64,000 bases of DNA, taken from Melittangium boletus DSM 14713 (GTDB taxonomy: Bacteria; Myxococcota; Myxococcia; Myxococcales; Myxococcaceae). The stretch lies in contig NZ_CP022163.1 in assembly GCF_002305855.1 (NCBI RefSeq), positions 3,782,292 to 3,846,291 on the forward strand, given 5' to 3'. The notes under the pieces were generated by a model, which saw only the letters and a program-made list of their open reading frames with translations, did not search any database and was not told where the DNA came from. A program made the translations under genes and the position numbers. Below are positions 15,869 through 29,453 of this stretch, one piece after another; position 1 is the stretch's first letter, and the number at the start of each line of letters is the position of its first letter.

Positions 15869-17110
15869 TCACGGCCCGGGAGGACGCGTCCTGGCATTGA
15901 CGCGCTCCAGGTGCTGCTGGAAAGCGGGGCGTGTGGGGTCGAGTACGATGGCTCGCGCATAGCTGTCGCGCGCCGCGTCCCATTGACCCGTGGCCTCTAG
16001 AGCTTCGCCCAGGCTGTCCCAGGCGTTGCTCGATTGGGCATACCACTCGGCATTGCGCCGCAAGGCGGCGAGCGCGGCGCGCGTGTGGCCTTGCTCCAGC
16101 AACTGGTAGCCCACGCCGTTGAGCATGTCCTCGGCGGGGTGGAGCTCCATGCCGAACCGTCGGGACAAGCGCGCATAGTTCGCCTCAATCTTCGCCAGCG
16201 TCCCGGGGGTCGCCGGGTACTCGGGCACGATCCACCCCTCGAAGAGCGACTCCAGGCCATCGGAGAGGGTGCGGTGGGGGGTGCTGACGTGGTGCTCCTT
16301 CCTCAGAAAAGCGTAGTGCCACCGCAACCCCGGGGGGCGCGTGCGCGCGAGTGTGCGCGCGAGTCCCTGAATGGGCGCGAGCATGGCGGGCCCTTCGTTG
16401 CCCATGCTCAGGTAGAGGAAACGCTCCGGCGAGGGCAACCGCCCGAGGGCCCTGGCCGCGTCTCGCACCCACTGGCCCTCGTTCCACCACAGGCTCGGAC
16501 TGCTGAGGATGAGGGCCTGGAAGAGGTGGGGCCGTGACACCCAGGTATGCAGGCCGAACAGACCGCCATACGAGTGGCCCACGAGGATCCGGTACGGCAG
16601 CGTGCGGTAGCGCGACTCGATCTGGGGCCGCAATTCCTCCTCCAGGAATCGCAGGAACCGATCCGCGCCGCCCGCCAAGGGCATGACCTGGGCGACACGG
16701 AGGGAGGGGGCGTTGGGCAACCGGGCATCCCCCCGCACGGGCGGGGTGAGATCCCGCCCCCGCTCCGTATTCGAGATACCCACCACGATCAGCGGGGGGA
16801 TGAACCCGCCCCGCGCCAGGAAGTCCACGAGCCCCGTGGCGTGGTGGAAGTGCTCATCGCCATCCAACAGGTACAGGACGGGATGACGCTCTGACGAGGT
16901 CTCGTAGCCGGGCGGCAGATGGACGAAATAGGACCGGTCCTCTCCGAGCGTGTCCGAGCGCAGGGTGAATCGTGTCCCGAGGAGGATGGGCTGCCCCTGT
17001 TCGATGGGGGCCGCGGGTAACGCCTCCAGCGGGAGCAGCATGGCGAGCAATTGCCGTGGGGACAACGCCTCCTCGCCCGTATCGCCCCGAAGCCACGAGG
17101 TGTCCGCCAT
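15869..17110 (-). CDS. Esterase-D-like alpha/beta hydrolase with C-terminal TPR
   Basis: This protein of about 413 residues resembles putative esterases of the Fes/IroE/EstD type, which hydrolyse ester bonds in siderophores or small substrates. The nucleophile elbow is 'GHSYGGLFGL', preceded by 'HPVLYLLDGDEHFH', and a late His lies in 'KEHHVSTPH'. The C-terminal ~100 residues form a TPR-like segment ('NAWDSLGEALEATGQWDAARDSYARAIVLDP'). The hydrophobic stretch 'LLAMLLPLEALPAAP' is a likely signal-peptide core. The 5' end is odd: DNA upstream of about 17056 belongs to the ~950-bp duplicated unit, so the original start may be lost. The ATG at 17041 inside the hydrophobic core and the ATG at 17110 are both possible. 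Confidence 0.65.
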   Translation of the reverse strand: MADTSWLRGDTGEEALSPRQLLAMLLPLEALPAAPIEQGQPILLGTRFTLRSDTLGEDRSYFVHLPPGYETSSERHPVLYLLDGDEHFHHATGLVDFLARGGFIPPLIVVGISNTERGRDLTPPVRGDARLPNAPSLRVAQVMPLAGGADRFLRFLEEELRPQIESRYRTLPYRILVGHSYGGLFGLHTWVSRPHLFQALILSSPSLWWNEGQWVRDAARALGRLPSPERFLYLSMGNEGPAMLAPIQGLARTLARTRPPGLRWHYAFLRKEHHVSTPHRTLSDGLESLFEGWIVPEYPATPGTLAKIEANYARLSRRFGMELHPAEDMLNGVGYQLLEQGHTRAALAALRRNAEWYAQSSNAWDSLGEALEATGQWDAARDSYARAIVLDPTRPAFQQHLERVNARTRPPGP

Positions 17111-18006
17111 CCCGGGACGGCGCGAGGCTCGGGCCCTTCTCGGCCATTTCGCGTGGGCGTTGTTCAGAAGGCCACGAGCGCGAGTTTCGGGTGTCGCCCT
17201 CCACGCAACACGGGACCTCCGGCTCTGGGCGGAAACGCGGCGCCTTCGAGGAAGACCCGAGTTGCTGGGAGGTCGGCATGAGGTCTGCATTGAGGCTCAG
17301 CATCCGCCGGCTCGCTGCCTCCGGCGGGTTGTCTGTCCATTCCTCGGAACCCACACCTGGAAGGAAGAACCCCATGCTCAACCTCCGCCGCTCCGTGACC
17401 CTGCTCGCCGTCCTGTTCGCCGGTGCCGCCTCCGCCCAGATCAAGTCGGCCAACCCCATGAACTACGTGGGTGAGCAGCACAACGCCTACCTGGCGTGCC
17501 TGCAGAAGGTGAACGCGGATGGGAAGAGCAATCCGCTCGAGGCCCTGGTGGACCAGTGCGGCTTCAAGCCGGAGCAGCCGGCCGACGAGTTCATCCAGGA
17601 GTACACGGAGCTCATGCCGGAGAACCTGCTGGCTCCGCTCAGCCAGATGCTCGCGCCGCACCGCAAGGCGTTCAACGACAGGCAGTACTCCGTCGCGCTG
17701 GAGGTCGAGCGCGTCCTGTCGACCCAGTCGCCCGAGCAGGCGTCCAGGTCGCTGGCGGACCTGGAGAACAAGGCGGTGCTGTCGCTGGGCCGCGAGACGG
17801 CGGACCTGGCGGTGCTCTCGGGCGTGGCCACGGCTCGCCACTCGCTGATCTTCTGGACGCAGAGCCCCCCCCAGGCGAGGGCCAAGTGGTGGCAGGTGGT
17901 GCTGGCGGATGTGGCCGGCGGCATCGTCGGCGGCGTCTTCGGCGGCGGCGTGGGCGCCGTGGGTCTCGGCACGGCCTGCTCCGGCGCCGTCGCGAAGCTG
18001 GAGTAG
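17056..18006 (+). repeat. Duplicated ~950-bp unit, copy 1
   Basis: Positions 17056-18006 and 32572-33522 are strongly similar over a ~320-bp noncoding leader and the whole gene that follows. Shared blocks include GTTCAGAAGGCCACGAGC and the leader end with GGAAGGAAGAACCCC. Similarity stops at the stop codon on the 3' side. On the 5' side the boundary falls next to the esterase gene here and next to a dispersed repeat at the other copy. Confidence 0.8.
17374..18006 (+). CDS. Secreted protein with glycine-zipper tail, paralogue 1
   Basis: This 210-residue exported protein is not a family I can name. It has a clean signal peptide (residues 1-20, ending ASA-QIK), a helical acidic middle with two Cys near the N-terminus ('LACLQKV', 'VDQCGF'), and a hydrophobic Gly-rich C-terminal segment ('GGIVGGVFGGGVGAVGLG', about 179-198). 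That segment is of the glycine-zipper type that can insert in or tether to membranes. GGAAGG stands 10 bases before the ATG. A paralogue with the same leader lies at 32893-33522. The Gly-rich tail differs most in detail while keeping the pattern. A role in membrane interaction is speculative. Confidence 0.7.
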   Translation: MLNLRRSVTLLAVLFAGAASAQIKSANPMNYVGEQHNAYLACLQKVNADGKSNPLEALVDQCGFKPEQPADEFIQEYTELMPENLLAPLSQMLAPHRKAFNDRQYSVALEVERVLSTQSPEQASRSLADLENKAVLSLGRETADLAVLSGVATARHSLIFWTQSPPQARAKWWQVVLADVAGGIVGGVFGGGVGAVGLGTACSGAVAKLE

Positions 18007-18031
18007 CCCAGGGGGCCGCAGCCCGACTCGC

Positions 18032-18056
18032 AGCCCATGCAGTGACTGCATGGGCT
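18032..18056. terminator. Perfect hairpin between convergent genes
   Basis: AGCCCATGCAG (18032-18042) and CTGCATGGGCT (18046-18056) form an 11-bp perfect stem with a 3-base loop. It sits between the convergent secreted-protein gene and the cytochrome P450 gene. There is no T-run, so it may act as a bidirectional stop through its strong stem. Confidence 0.55.
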
Positions 18057-18071
18057 CAACACCCCGCCAGG

Positions 18072-19349
18072 TCAGCGCCGAACCCGGAGCGGGAGAGCGG
18101 TCAGGCCGCGGACCGACTGCGAGCGGCGCCAGGTGAGTGCGGAGCGCGGCACGGCCAGCTGGATGTCCGTGTATCGTCGCAGAAGGGCGCGGAAGACGAC
18201 CTTTGCCTCGAGCCGCGCGAGCGGAGCGCCGAGGCAGAAATGCGGCCCGAAGCCGAACGCGACGTGACGGTTCGGCTGGCGCCCGATATCGAACCGCTCC
18301 GGGTCTTCGAAGTACGCCTCGTCGTGGTTCGCCGAACCGAGGATCGGGCACACCGCCTCCCCCTTCCGGATGAACACACCGCGGAGTTCCGTGTCCTCGC
18401 GAGCGAAGCGAGGCGCGTTGAGCTGGACCGGGCTCGTGTACCGCAGCATCTCCTCGACCGCGGAGTCCATGAGCTCGGGGTGCGCCCGAAGGCGCTCGAG
18501 CTGATCGGGGTACTCCACCAGCGCGAGCACCCCGCTGCCGATCAAGTTGACGGTCGTCTCGTGCCCCGCGAGGAGGAGGATGAGGGTCGACGCGACGAGC
18601 TCGTCGAAGCTCAGCTTGTCACCGGCCTCCTCGGCCTCGATCATCGCGCTCAGGACGTCATCGCCCTTGTTCTTGCGGCGCTCGGCGATCAGCATCCGCA
18701 AGAAGCGGTTGAGCTTGATCATGTTGGGGACGTTCGTGAGGAGTTCCAGGGGACCGGCGCCGTCCAGCTCCAGGATGCCGTTCATCCAACGATGGAAGTC
18801 ATGCTGATAACGTTCGTCGACCCCCATCATGTCGGAGATCACCGCGACCGGCAGCGGCAGCGCGAGGTCGGCCATCAAGTCCAGCGTGCCGCGCGCGTCG
18901 GCCGCATCCAGCAATCCGTCCGTGAGTTGCTCGATGCGTTGCTCGAGCGCGGCGACACGCGCCGGCATGAACGCCTTGTGCACGAGCGTGCGCAGGCGCC
19001 GATGGTCGACTCCGTCCTTCATCACCATGGAATCGACGATGCCCATCGAGAGCCGCGACTCGAGCCACGACACCTGGAGACCGGCGCTGCGCTTGTCGTT
19101 CGCGAAGCGCTCGGTGTCCTTGAGCAGCACCATCACGTCGTCGTAGCGCGAGACATAGAAGCTCTCGCCGCGGCGCCCCTGGTTCAGGCGGATGATCGGC
19201 ATCTCTCGCCGCAGCCGCGCGTAGAAGGGATACGGGTCCCGACGGAATTCCGGCGTGACGAAGTTGAACGACGGCGTCGGCGCGGTGCTCGTGGCGCGGG
19301 TCTTCTTCGGCTCGTTGTTCGTCGTCGGGGTGGGGGCGGGGGCGGTCAT
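18072..19349 (-). CDS. Cytochrome P450
   Basis: This 425-residue haem-thiolate monooxygenase carries the I-helix motif 'LLAGHETTVNLIGSG', the K-helix ExxR in 'AVEEMLRYTSP', and the haem-binding loop 'FGFGPHFCLGAPLARLE' with the axial Cys. Length and motifs match bacterial class I P450s (CYP107-like layout), which hydroxylate small molecules with electrons from ferredoxin. No ferredoxin gene is adjacent. The N-terminus is Pro/Thr-rich and soluble. AAGGGA precedes the ATG. It is divergent from the dehydrogenase at 19594. Substrate is unknown; secondary-metabolite or xenobiotic oxidation is plausible. Confidence 0.92.
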   Translation of the reverse strand: MTAPAPTPTTNNEPKKTRATSTAPTPSFNFVTPEFRRDPYPFYARLRREMPIIRLNQGRRGESFYVSRYDDVMVLLKDTERFANDKRSAGLQVSWLESRLSMGIVDSMVMKDGVDHRRLRTLVHKAFMPARVAALEQRIEQLTDGLLDAADARGTLDLMADLALPLPVAVISDMMGVDERYQHDFHRWMNGILELDGAGPLELLTNVPNMIKLNRFLRMLIAERRKNKGDDVLSAMIEAEEAGDKLSFDELVASTLILLLAGHETTVNLIGSGVLALVEYPDQLERLRAHPELMDSAVEEMLRYTSPVQLNAPRFAREDTELRGVFIRKGEAVCPILGSANHDEAYFEDPERFDIGRQPNRHVAFGFGPHFCLGAPLARLEAKVVFRALLRRYTDIQLAVPRSALTWRRSQSVRGLTALPLRVRR

Positions 19350-19593
19350 GGTGTTCCCTTCAGGCGAGGTGGACGGGTGAGCCGCGTCCGCGGCGCATCG
19401 TCTCCACGTTCGCTATCATAGGTGACTCCCCGGCGTAGAGGCTCGCCGCGCCCCCCCGAGCCCCTCACCTTCGAGCTCGCGGGAACCCGTGTCGCGATCC
19501 CATGATTCTTTGGCGCGATCGGATTAGCGTCCTCTGGCGATCTTCGTGACTCTGCGTCTGGCCGAATCCCCGGCGCCACGAAGGATCCCGCGC

Positions 19594-20475
19594 ATGTCGA
19601 AAGTCTGGCTCATCACTGGATGCTCACGCGGCCTTGGCCGCGATCTCGCCAAGGCCGTGCTCGCCGCCGGCCACCGCCTGGTGGCGACGTCACGCAATCC
19701 CGAGGAGCTCCAGGAACTCGTCGCACACCCTGGTGAGCAGGTGCGCGCGGTCGCGCTCGACGTGACCGATTCCGCCGCCGCGCGCCGGGCCGTGGCCGCC
19801 GCGACATCCGCCTTTGGCCGGCTGGATGTCTTGGTCAACAACGCCGGCTACGCGAACATCTCCTCCATCGAGGACGTGGCGGAGGAAGACTTCCGCGCGC
19901 AGGTCGAGACGAACTTCTTCGGCGTGGTGAACGTCACGCGCGCCGCGCTCCCCGTGCTCCGGGCGCAGCGCGATGGGCACATCATCCAGATCTCGTCCGT
20001 GGGTGGGCGCCTGGGAAGCCCGGGGCTCTCGGCCTACCAATCCTCCAAATGGGCCGTGGAGGGCTTCTCGGAGGTCTTGTCGAAAGAGGTGGGGCCGCTC
20101 GGCATTCGCGTGACGATCGTCGAACCCGGCGGCATGCGCACCAACTGGGCGGGCGCGTCGATGCGCATCGACCCGGTCCATGACGATTACAAGGCAACCG
20201 TGGGTGCGCTGCAGAACCTCCGCGAGCACGCGGGCATCGAGCGGGGCGACCCCCTGAAGGCGGCGCGGGCCATCCTCCAGATCGCCTCGGAGCCACAGCC
20301 GCCGCTTCGGCTCCTGCTGGGCTCGGACGCGGTGTTCCTCGCGGGGGCCGTTGCCCGGGCTCGAGCGGAAGAGGATGCCAGGTGGAAGTCACTCGGCATG
20401 TCGACGGACTTCGACGGCATGGGTGACTTCGCCGAGACTCCCATCGCCAGGATGCTGGCCGAGAAGAGGAACTGA
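19594..20475 (+). CDS. Short-chain dehydrogenase/reductase
   Basis: This 293-residue classical SDR has a cofactor loop 'TGCSRGLG' near the N-terminus, 'NNAGYAN', catalytic Ser in 'ISSVGGRLG', and 'YQSSK' (Tyr-x-x-x-Lys). Arg residues after the second strand ('ATSRNPEEL') suggest NADP(H) preference. The enzyme probably reduces or oxidises a small carbonyl/alcohol substrate that cannot be named. ATG 19594 is chosen because the Rossmann fold starts at residue 4. The regulator at 20477 begins two bases after this stop, indicating co-transcription. Confidence 0.9.
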   Translation: MSKVWLITGCSRGLGRDLAKAVLAAGHRLVATSRNPEELQELVAHPGEQVRAVALDVTDSAAARRAVAAATSAFGRLDVLVNNAGYANISSIEDVAEEDFRAQVETNFFGVVNVTRAALPVLRAQRDGHIIQISSVGGRLGSPGLSAYQSSKWAVEGFSEVLSKEVGPLGIRVTIVEPGGMRTNWAGASMRIDPVHDDYKATVGALQNLREHAGIERGDPLKAARAILQIASEPQPPLRLLLGSDAVFLAGAVARARAEEDARWKSLGMSTDFDGMGDFAETPIARMLAEKRN

Positions 20476-20476
20476 A

Positions 20477-21478
20477 TTGCCCGTCGATCTCGTTCCCGTG
20501 CCAGGTGTGCTGCTCGAGCGTTTCGCCGTGCTCGGCGTGGACGTCGAGCGCGTGCTGCGACAAGCAGGTGTGTTGCGCTCGCGATTCAAGGAAGCGAAGG
20601 CATACCTCACGACACGCGAGTTCCTGGCGCTCTGGCGAGCGCTGGAAACGGGCAGCGGGCGGGACGTGGGTCTGCGCGTGGGTTCCGAGGCGCTGCCGCA
20701 CCAGTACGACGTGGCGTCGATGGCGGCGCTTCATTCCGGGAGCCTCGGCGAGGCCTTGGAGAAGCTCGCCCGGTACAAGCGCCTCACCTGCCCGAAGGAT
20801 CTCACGATCGAGCTCGCGGACGGTGAGGCACGGCTGCGGTTCCACTGGGTACTCGCCGAGGGGGCGTTGCCGGTGCGCCTCCTCGATGCGACGTTCGCCT
20901 CCCTGCTCGCGCTCGCCCGCCGCGGAATGGGAAGACCGCTCATCCCGAGACGCGTCGAGCTGGCACGGCGTCGCGCCAACACGGACATGCTCACCCGCCA
21001 CTTCGGCTGTGAGGTCGTGTTCGACGCCCCCGTGGATCTGCTCGTCCTCGATGCGCGGGCGCTGGACGAGCGGTTCGTGACCCACAACGCGGACCTGCTC
21101 GCCGTCCTCCTGCCCGGGCTCGAAGCCGCGCTGAGTGAACGCTCGCCCCATCGCTCGCTCGCCGATGACGCGCGGACCGCGCTCCGCCGGTGGATGTGCG
21201 GAGAGCGCCCTTCCGTGGAGAAGCTCGCCGACGAGCTCCGCATGAGTCCGCGCACGTTCCAGCGCCGGCTCAAGGAATCTGGGACGACCTATCAATCGCT
21301 GCTCGACGAGGTCCGCCGGGAATCCGCGTGCCGGCTGCTCGCGAACACCGACCTGGATGCGGGCGAGGTGGCCTTCCTGCTGGGCTTCGAGGAGTTGAAC
21401 TCGTTCACCCGGGCCTTCCGCGGTTGGGAAGGGGTGACGCCGAACCAGTGGCGAGACTCGGAACGTCGATCGGCCTGA
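20477..21478 (+). CDS. AraC-family transcriptional regulator
   Basis: This 333-residue regulator has an N-terminal ligand-type domain of the PF12625 kind ('LLERFAVLGVDVERVLRQAGV') and a C-terminal AraC double helix-turn-helix ('SVEKLADELRMSPRTFQRRLKESG', then 'GEVAFLLGFEELNSFTRAFRGWEGVTPNQWR'). Translation probably starts at TTG 20477, two bases after the dehydrogenase stop, since the conserved domain begins immediately. Likely target is the dehydrogenase transcript itself or the divergent P450. Confidence 0.85.
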   Translation: MPVDLVPVPGVLLERFAVLGVDVERVLRQAGVLRSRFKEAKAYLTTREFLALWRALETGSGRDVGLRVGSEALPHQYDVASMAALHSGSLGEALEKLARYKRLTCPKDLTIELADGEARLRFHWVLAEGALPVRLLDATFASLLALARRGMGRPLIPRRVELARRRANTDMLTRHFGCEVVFDAPVDLLVLDARALDERFVTHNADLLAVLLPGLEAALSERSPHRSLADDARTALRRWMCGERPSVEKLADELRMSPRTFQRRLKESGTTYQSLLDEVRRESACRLLANTDLDAGEVAFLLGFEELNSFTRAFRGWEGVTPNQWRDSERRSA

Positions 21479-21534
21479 AGACGCGCAAAGGCCCTCCATG
21501 CCTCTCTTCCGCCTCCGCGCCGGAGGTAGACACG

Positions 21535-22974
21535 CTACAACAGCCGCACCGTCCCGTCCTCGAGACGATGGGGCACCCCCGTGCGCTGGAAGAGGGCGGC
21601 CACGCTCGTCGCCGGGTCCGCGCTCCCCTCGTCCAGCAGGCGCGCCATGTCCTCGGCCAGCGTCGGGTCCCCCGAGACGCGGGTCAGCTCGGCCAACCAC
21701 TCCGCCCGCGAGAGGACACCGTCCTCTCGGTTGGCCTCCACGAGCGGCCGGAGGAAGTCGAACCAGTCCCGCCCTCCCCCGCGACGCACCGCTCCCTCGG
21801 CCGCCAGCGCGAACACCGCGCCACAGGCGTAGTAGGCCCGGTGCTCGCCCCGCTCGGCCGCGCTGGCCACGCTCCGGCCCCGTGAGAGCGTGAGACAGTC
21901 GTCCACCTCCTTCTGCAATCCGGCACGCGCGTCATACGCCGGATTCATTGCCTCGAGCGCCCGGATGGCCATCAGGTCCGCGCCCCCCTCCGTGATCCAC
22001 GCATCGCGGGCGCGCTCGTAGTGGACGGTTTCTCCAAGCCAGAAGTGGGCGCTCTCGTGTCCGATGAACCAGCGCGCCCGGGCGAGGAGTTCCTCCGAGG
22101 GCCGCACCACGCCCTCGCCTTCGAAGGTCATGACGACGAGGCCGGGAAGGACGCTGCCGCCCATACTGGTCCTCCGCGGGGTGGGGCCATCCCAGCTGGC
22201 CATGAGGGTGTACTTGTCCGCGCCGCCCGGGCCGAGCCGTTCGGCGTAGAAGTCCGTGACCCGGGGGGTGAAGGCGCGAAGTTCGGCACCCATCCAGGGG
22301 GGCAGGGCAGGATCGAGCACGGTGGCCCATCGCTCGCCCTCCACCAGCCCGGCCTGACCGAACAGGACATAGGTGTTCGCGTCCCGCGCCACGGCCTCGG
22401 CGCGCCGCTCACCTCGAAACAGGACGGGTCCCGCGCGGTCACGCCACGTCACACGCGCGGGCCCGCCGGCCACCTCCACACCGTTCAGGTCATGGGGCAG
22501 TGCCCGCGCGGCCTCCATGGACCGCAACGGGATGACGTCGAACTGAGCGGTGTAGAGCGCGACCGATCCATCGGTGAAGAGCAGCGCCGGATCGTAGTCC
22601 GCCTCCAGGTCCACCGACGCGGGTCGGATCGCCACGCGCACGCGCCGCGGCACCGGACCGCCGTCCGCGGCCCGAAGAACATCACGTGTTCCCTGCCTCT
22701 CCAGCACGACGTTGGGCGTCTCGACCGTCCACTGCTCCGGCCGCCAGGGCTGGTGCGTCCTCAGCGCGAGAGCGGAGCGGATAAAAGCCCATACCGGCGC
22801 CTCCCGGTCGAGGACGAACTCGGCCGTCCAGCGGCCGCCGTCGCGCTCGACCACCACCTCCACGGGCCGTTCACTGGCGTTGGCGAGCGTCACGGGCGCG
22901 ACGGCCATCGGGGCGGCACAAGCCGTGAGGCCGCCAGCGAGCATCAGGACGGCGAGGAATCGAACAGAGCGCAT
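21535..22974 (-). CDS. Lipoprotein with gluzincin-type (HExxH) peptidase domain
   Basis: This 479-residue protein has a lipoprotein signal (Cys19 in 'LTAC'). The C-terminal half contains 'HESAH' (His306, Glu307, His310) followed 18 residues later by 'ITEGGAD' (Glu329), the zinc-site layout of M1/M61-like gluzincins. The N-terminal half is beta-rich, like the accessory domain of aminopeptidase N-type proteins. An outer-membrane-anchored metallopeptidase is the best guess. The usual M1 exopeptidase GxMEN motif is not seen; 'TSMGGSVLPGLVVM' stands in that place. It is divergent from the RCC1 gene at 23221. Confidence 0.7.
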   Translation of the reverse strand: MRSVRFLAVLMLAGGLTACAAPMAVAPVTLANASERPVEVVVERDGGRWTAEFVLDREAPVWAFIRSALALRTHQPWRPEQWTVETPNVVLERQGTRDVLRAADGGPVPRRVRVAIRPASVDLEADYDPALLFTDGSVALYTAQFDVIPLRSMEAARALPHDLNGVEVAGGPARVTWRDRAGPVLFRGERRAEAVARDANTYVLFGQAGLVEGERWATVLDPALPPWMGAELRAFTPRVTDFYAERLGPGGADKYTLMASWDGPTPRRTSMGGSVLPGLVVMTFEGEGVVRPSEELLARARWFIGHESAHFWLGETVHYERARDAWITEGGADLMAIRALEAMNPAYDARAGLQKEVDDCLTLSRGRSVASAAERGEHRAYYACGAVFALAAEGAVRRGGGRDWFDFLRPLVEANREDGVLSRAEWLAELTRVSGDPTLAEDMARLLDEGSADPATSVAALFQRTGVPHRLEDGTVRLL

Positions 22975-23220
22975 CGGTTGAGCTCCCGAGAACCGCCTGT
23001 CCAGGGGGACAGAGGCCCACGGTCACAGCCTATCGGAGGCGCCGCATGAACCCACGGTGAAGTCTCCGGGAATGAGGCGTGCGAGCCTTGGTGCCCGGTC
23101 TTGCTTTTAATTCAAGGAAGACGGTTTAGTCTGGAATGCATCCGGCTGTCGGGAGCGCGTGGACGCGCCTTGAGGCCGGTGCGGCAATCCCTCAGCCCCG
23201 CAGGGCCTGGAGTCCTGAAC

Positions 23221-28171
<4,951 letters not shown>

Positions 28172-28229
28172 ACTCCCTTGTTCCTCAGCCATCCTTCGAA
28201 AGAACTCATGAGTGCCGGGTCCATGAAGA

Positions 28230-28800
28230 ACGCCAAGGCGGCCCCCCCCGCTCCTCTTCGAGGGGCTGGTGGAGAGAAGCACCGAGTGGCCGGGCCTCAC
28301 GTGCCTGCCGCAATTGCTGGGGCCGGCGCGGCGACTGTTCCCGTGGTTCAACTGGACGAAGCGCTGGAGCAAGAGAGGGAGTGAGGACATGGCGGGAGCG
28401 CGGGGGCGCTTCGCCGAGCAATGGGCCGAGCCGGTGGAGTTGGAGGTGGCGCCCCTGCCGTGTTGGCGACGATTGGAGGAGCAGGAGCGGCGGCGTGCGG
28501 TGCGAGGACTGAGAGAGGAAGTGGAAGCCGAGGCGCGCGCACGGGACAAACCCGTCCTGGGGGCGAACGCCGTGAGGGCCCAGCACCCGCATACCCGGCC
28601 CGAGCACATCAAGCGCAGCCCACGGCCGCTGGGGCATGCCTCCACTCGCCAGGCGTTGCGGCAGTTGCGCGAGCAGTACCGGACCTTCGTCGCGGCGTTC
28701 CGAGAAGCGGCGGCGCGCTGGAGACGGGGGACTTCTCCGTGCCCTTTCCGCTTTTCTCCTTCCCTCCCCGTGTTGTGCCGGGTCTCGTCACTCGAATTCT
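28230..28800 (+). pseudogene. C-terminal remnant of a REP-type transposase
   Basis: In frame with 28269 the sequence reads 'RRLFPWFNWTKRW', 'ERRRAVRGLREEVEAEARARDKPVLGANAVRAQHPH', 'KRSPRPLGHASTRQALRQLREQYRTFVAAFREAAARW'. I recognise this as the C-terminal part of a transposase family common in myxobacteria, usually behind an N-terminal HUH/Y1 domain. That N-terminal domain is absent, so the element is inactive. The last ~50 codons change composition and run into the AT-richer toxin/immunity locus. Confidence 0.5.
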
Positions 28801-28853
28801 TTGACACCCAGACGGACACCCAGACGGGGCTCCGACGACAGAGGACGGGCGCT

Positions 28854-29453
28854 TTACGAAAAGAGCACCCGACTCATCTGAAGCGCGGCGATCCGGGCTC
28901 TGTACTTCTTGTACAGTGTGTCTGAGTGGATGAATGGAATGGCCGAGGACAGGTCATCGAGATACCGCGTGAGGAACACGCAGATTTCCTTGATCACGAG
29001 ATTCCGAGGGACCTTGACGGGCTTTTCTCTGTCCCGTTCAGGTAGGACGATGAGCGGGTGTTCTTTGGACTCATCCTGTGTTCTCGTATAGATCCAGGTC
29101 ATGCTCCTATCCGTCGCGAAAATGATGATGGGAAACCACTGCATGAAGTCCACGAACATCCATGAGTAGAACTTGAAATCAGAAGGGACCTCCGGGAAAT
29201 GTTTTCTAAGTTGGTGGGGAGTCTCGGGCGGAAGGTCCCTCAGTTGCTCTGCCAATGGAAGGCAGGCGAGTACAAATTCAATGAACCTGCTGGAGGACAT
29301 GGGCAGGGAATATCCATCGATTTCGAGCGTAACTGTCAGTCCCTTGGGTTTGTAGTCGTAGAATGCTGACTCCAAGTCATACCCCTCGTATTTCTCGGGT
29401 GTTGGAATCGAAGTCCGTGGATTAGTGTAGTTGATACGGAATTCGTTGCTCAT
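28854..29453 (-). CDS. Probable immunity protein for the LysM toxin
   Basis: This 199-residue cytoplasmic protein is not assigned to a family. It is rich in aromatic residues ('FYSWMFVDFMQWFPIIIFATD') and has lower GC than its surroundings, both common in immunity genes. Its ATG overlaps the toxin stop by four bases (ATGA), so production is coupled to the toxin. No signal peptide is present, which implies that the toxin acts in the cytoplasm. The immunity role is inferred from position alone. Confidence 0.6.
   Translation of the reverse strand: MSNEFRINYTNPRTSIPTPEKYEGYDLESAFYDYKPKGLTVTLEIDGYSLPMSSSRFIEFVLACLPLAEQLRDLPPETPHQLRKHFPEVPSDFKFYSWMFVDFMQWFPIIIFATDRSMTWIYTRTQDESKEHPLIVLPERDREKPVKVPRNLVIKEICVFLTRYLDDLSSAIPFIHSDTLYKKYRARIAALQMSRVLFS

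Noticed and set aside
17496..19421. A 641-codon plus-strand frame over the P450
   Set aside because: It is antisense to a P450 with all family motifs and has no recognisable content.
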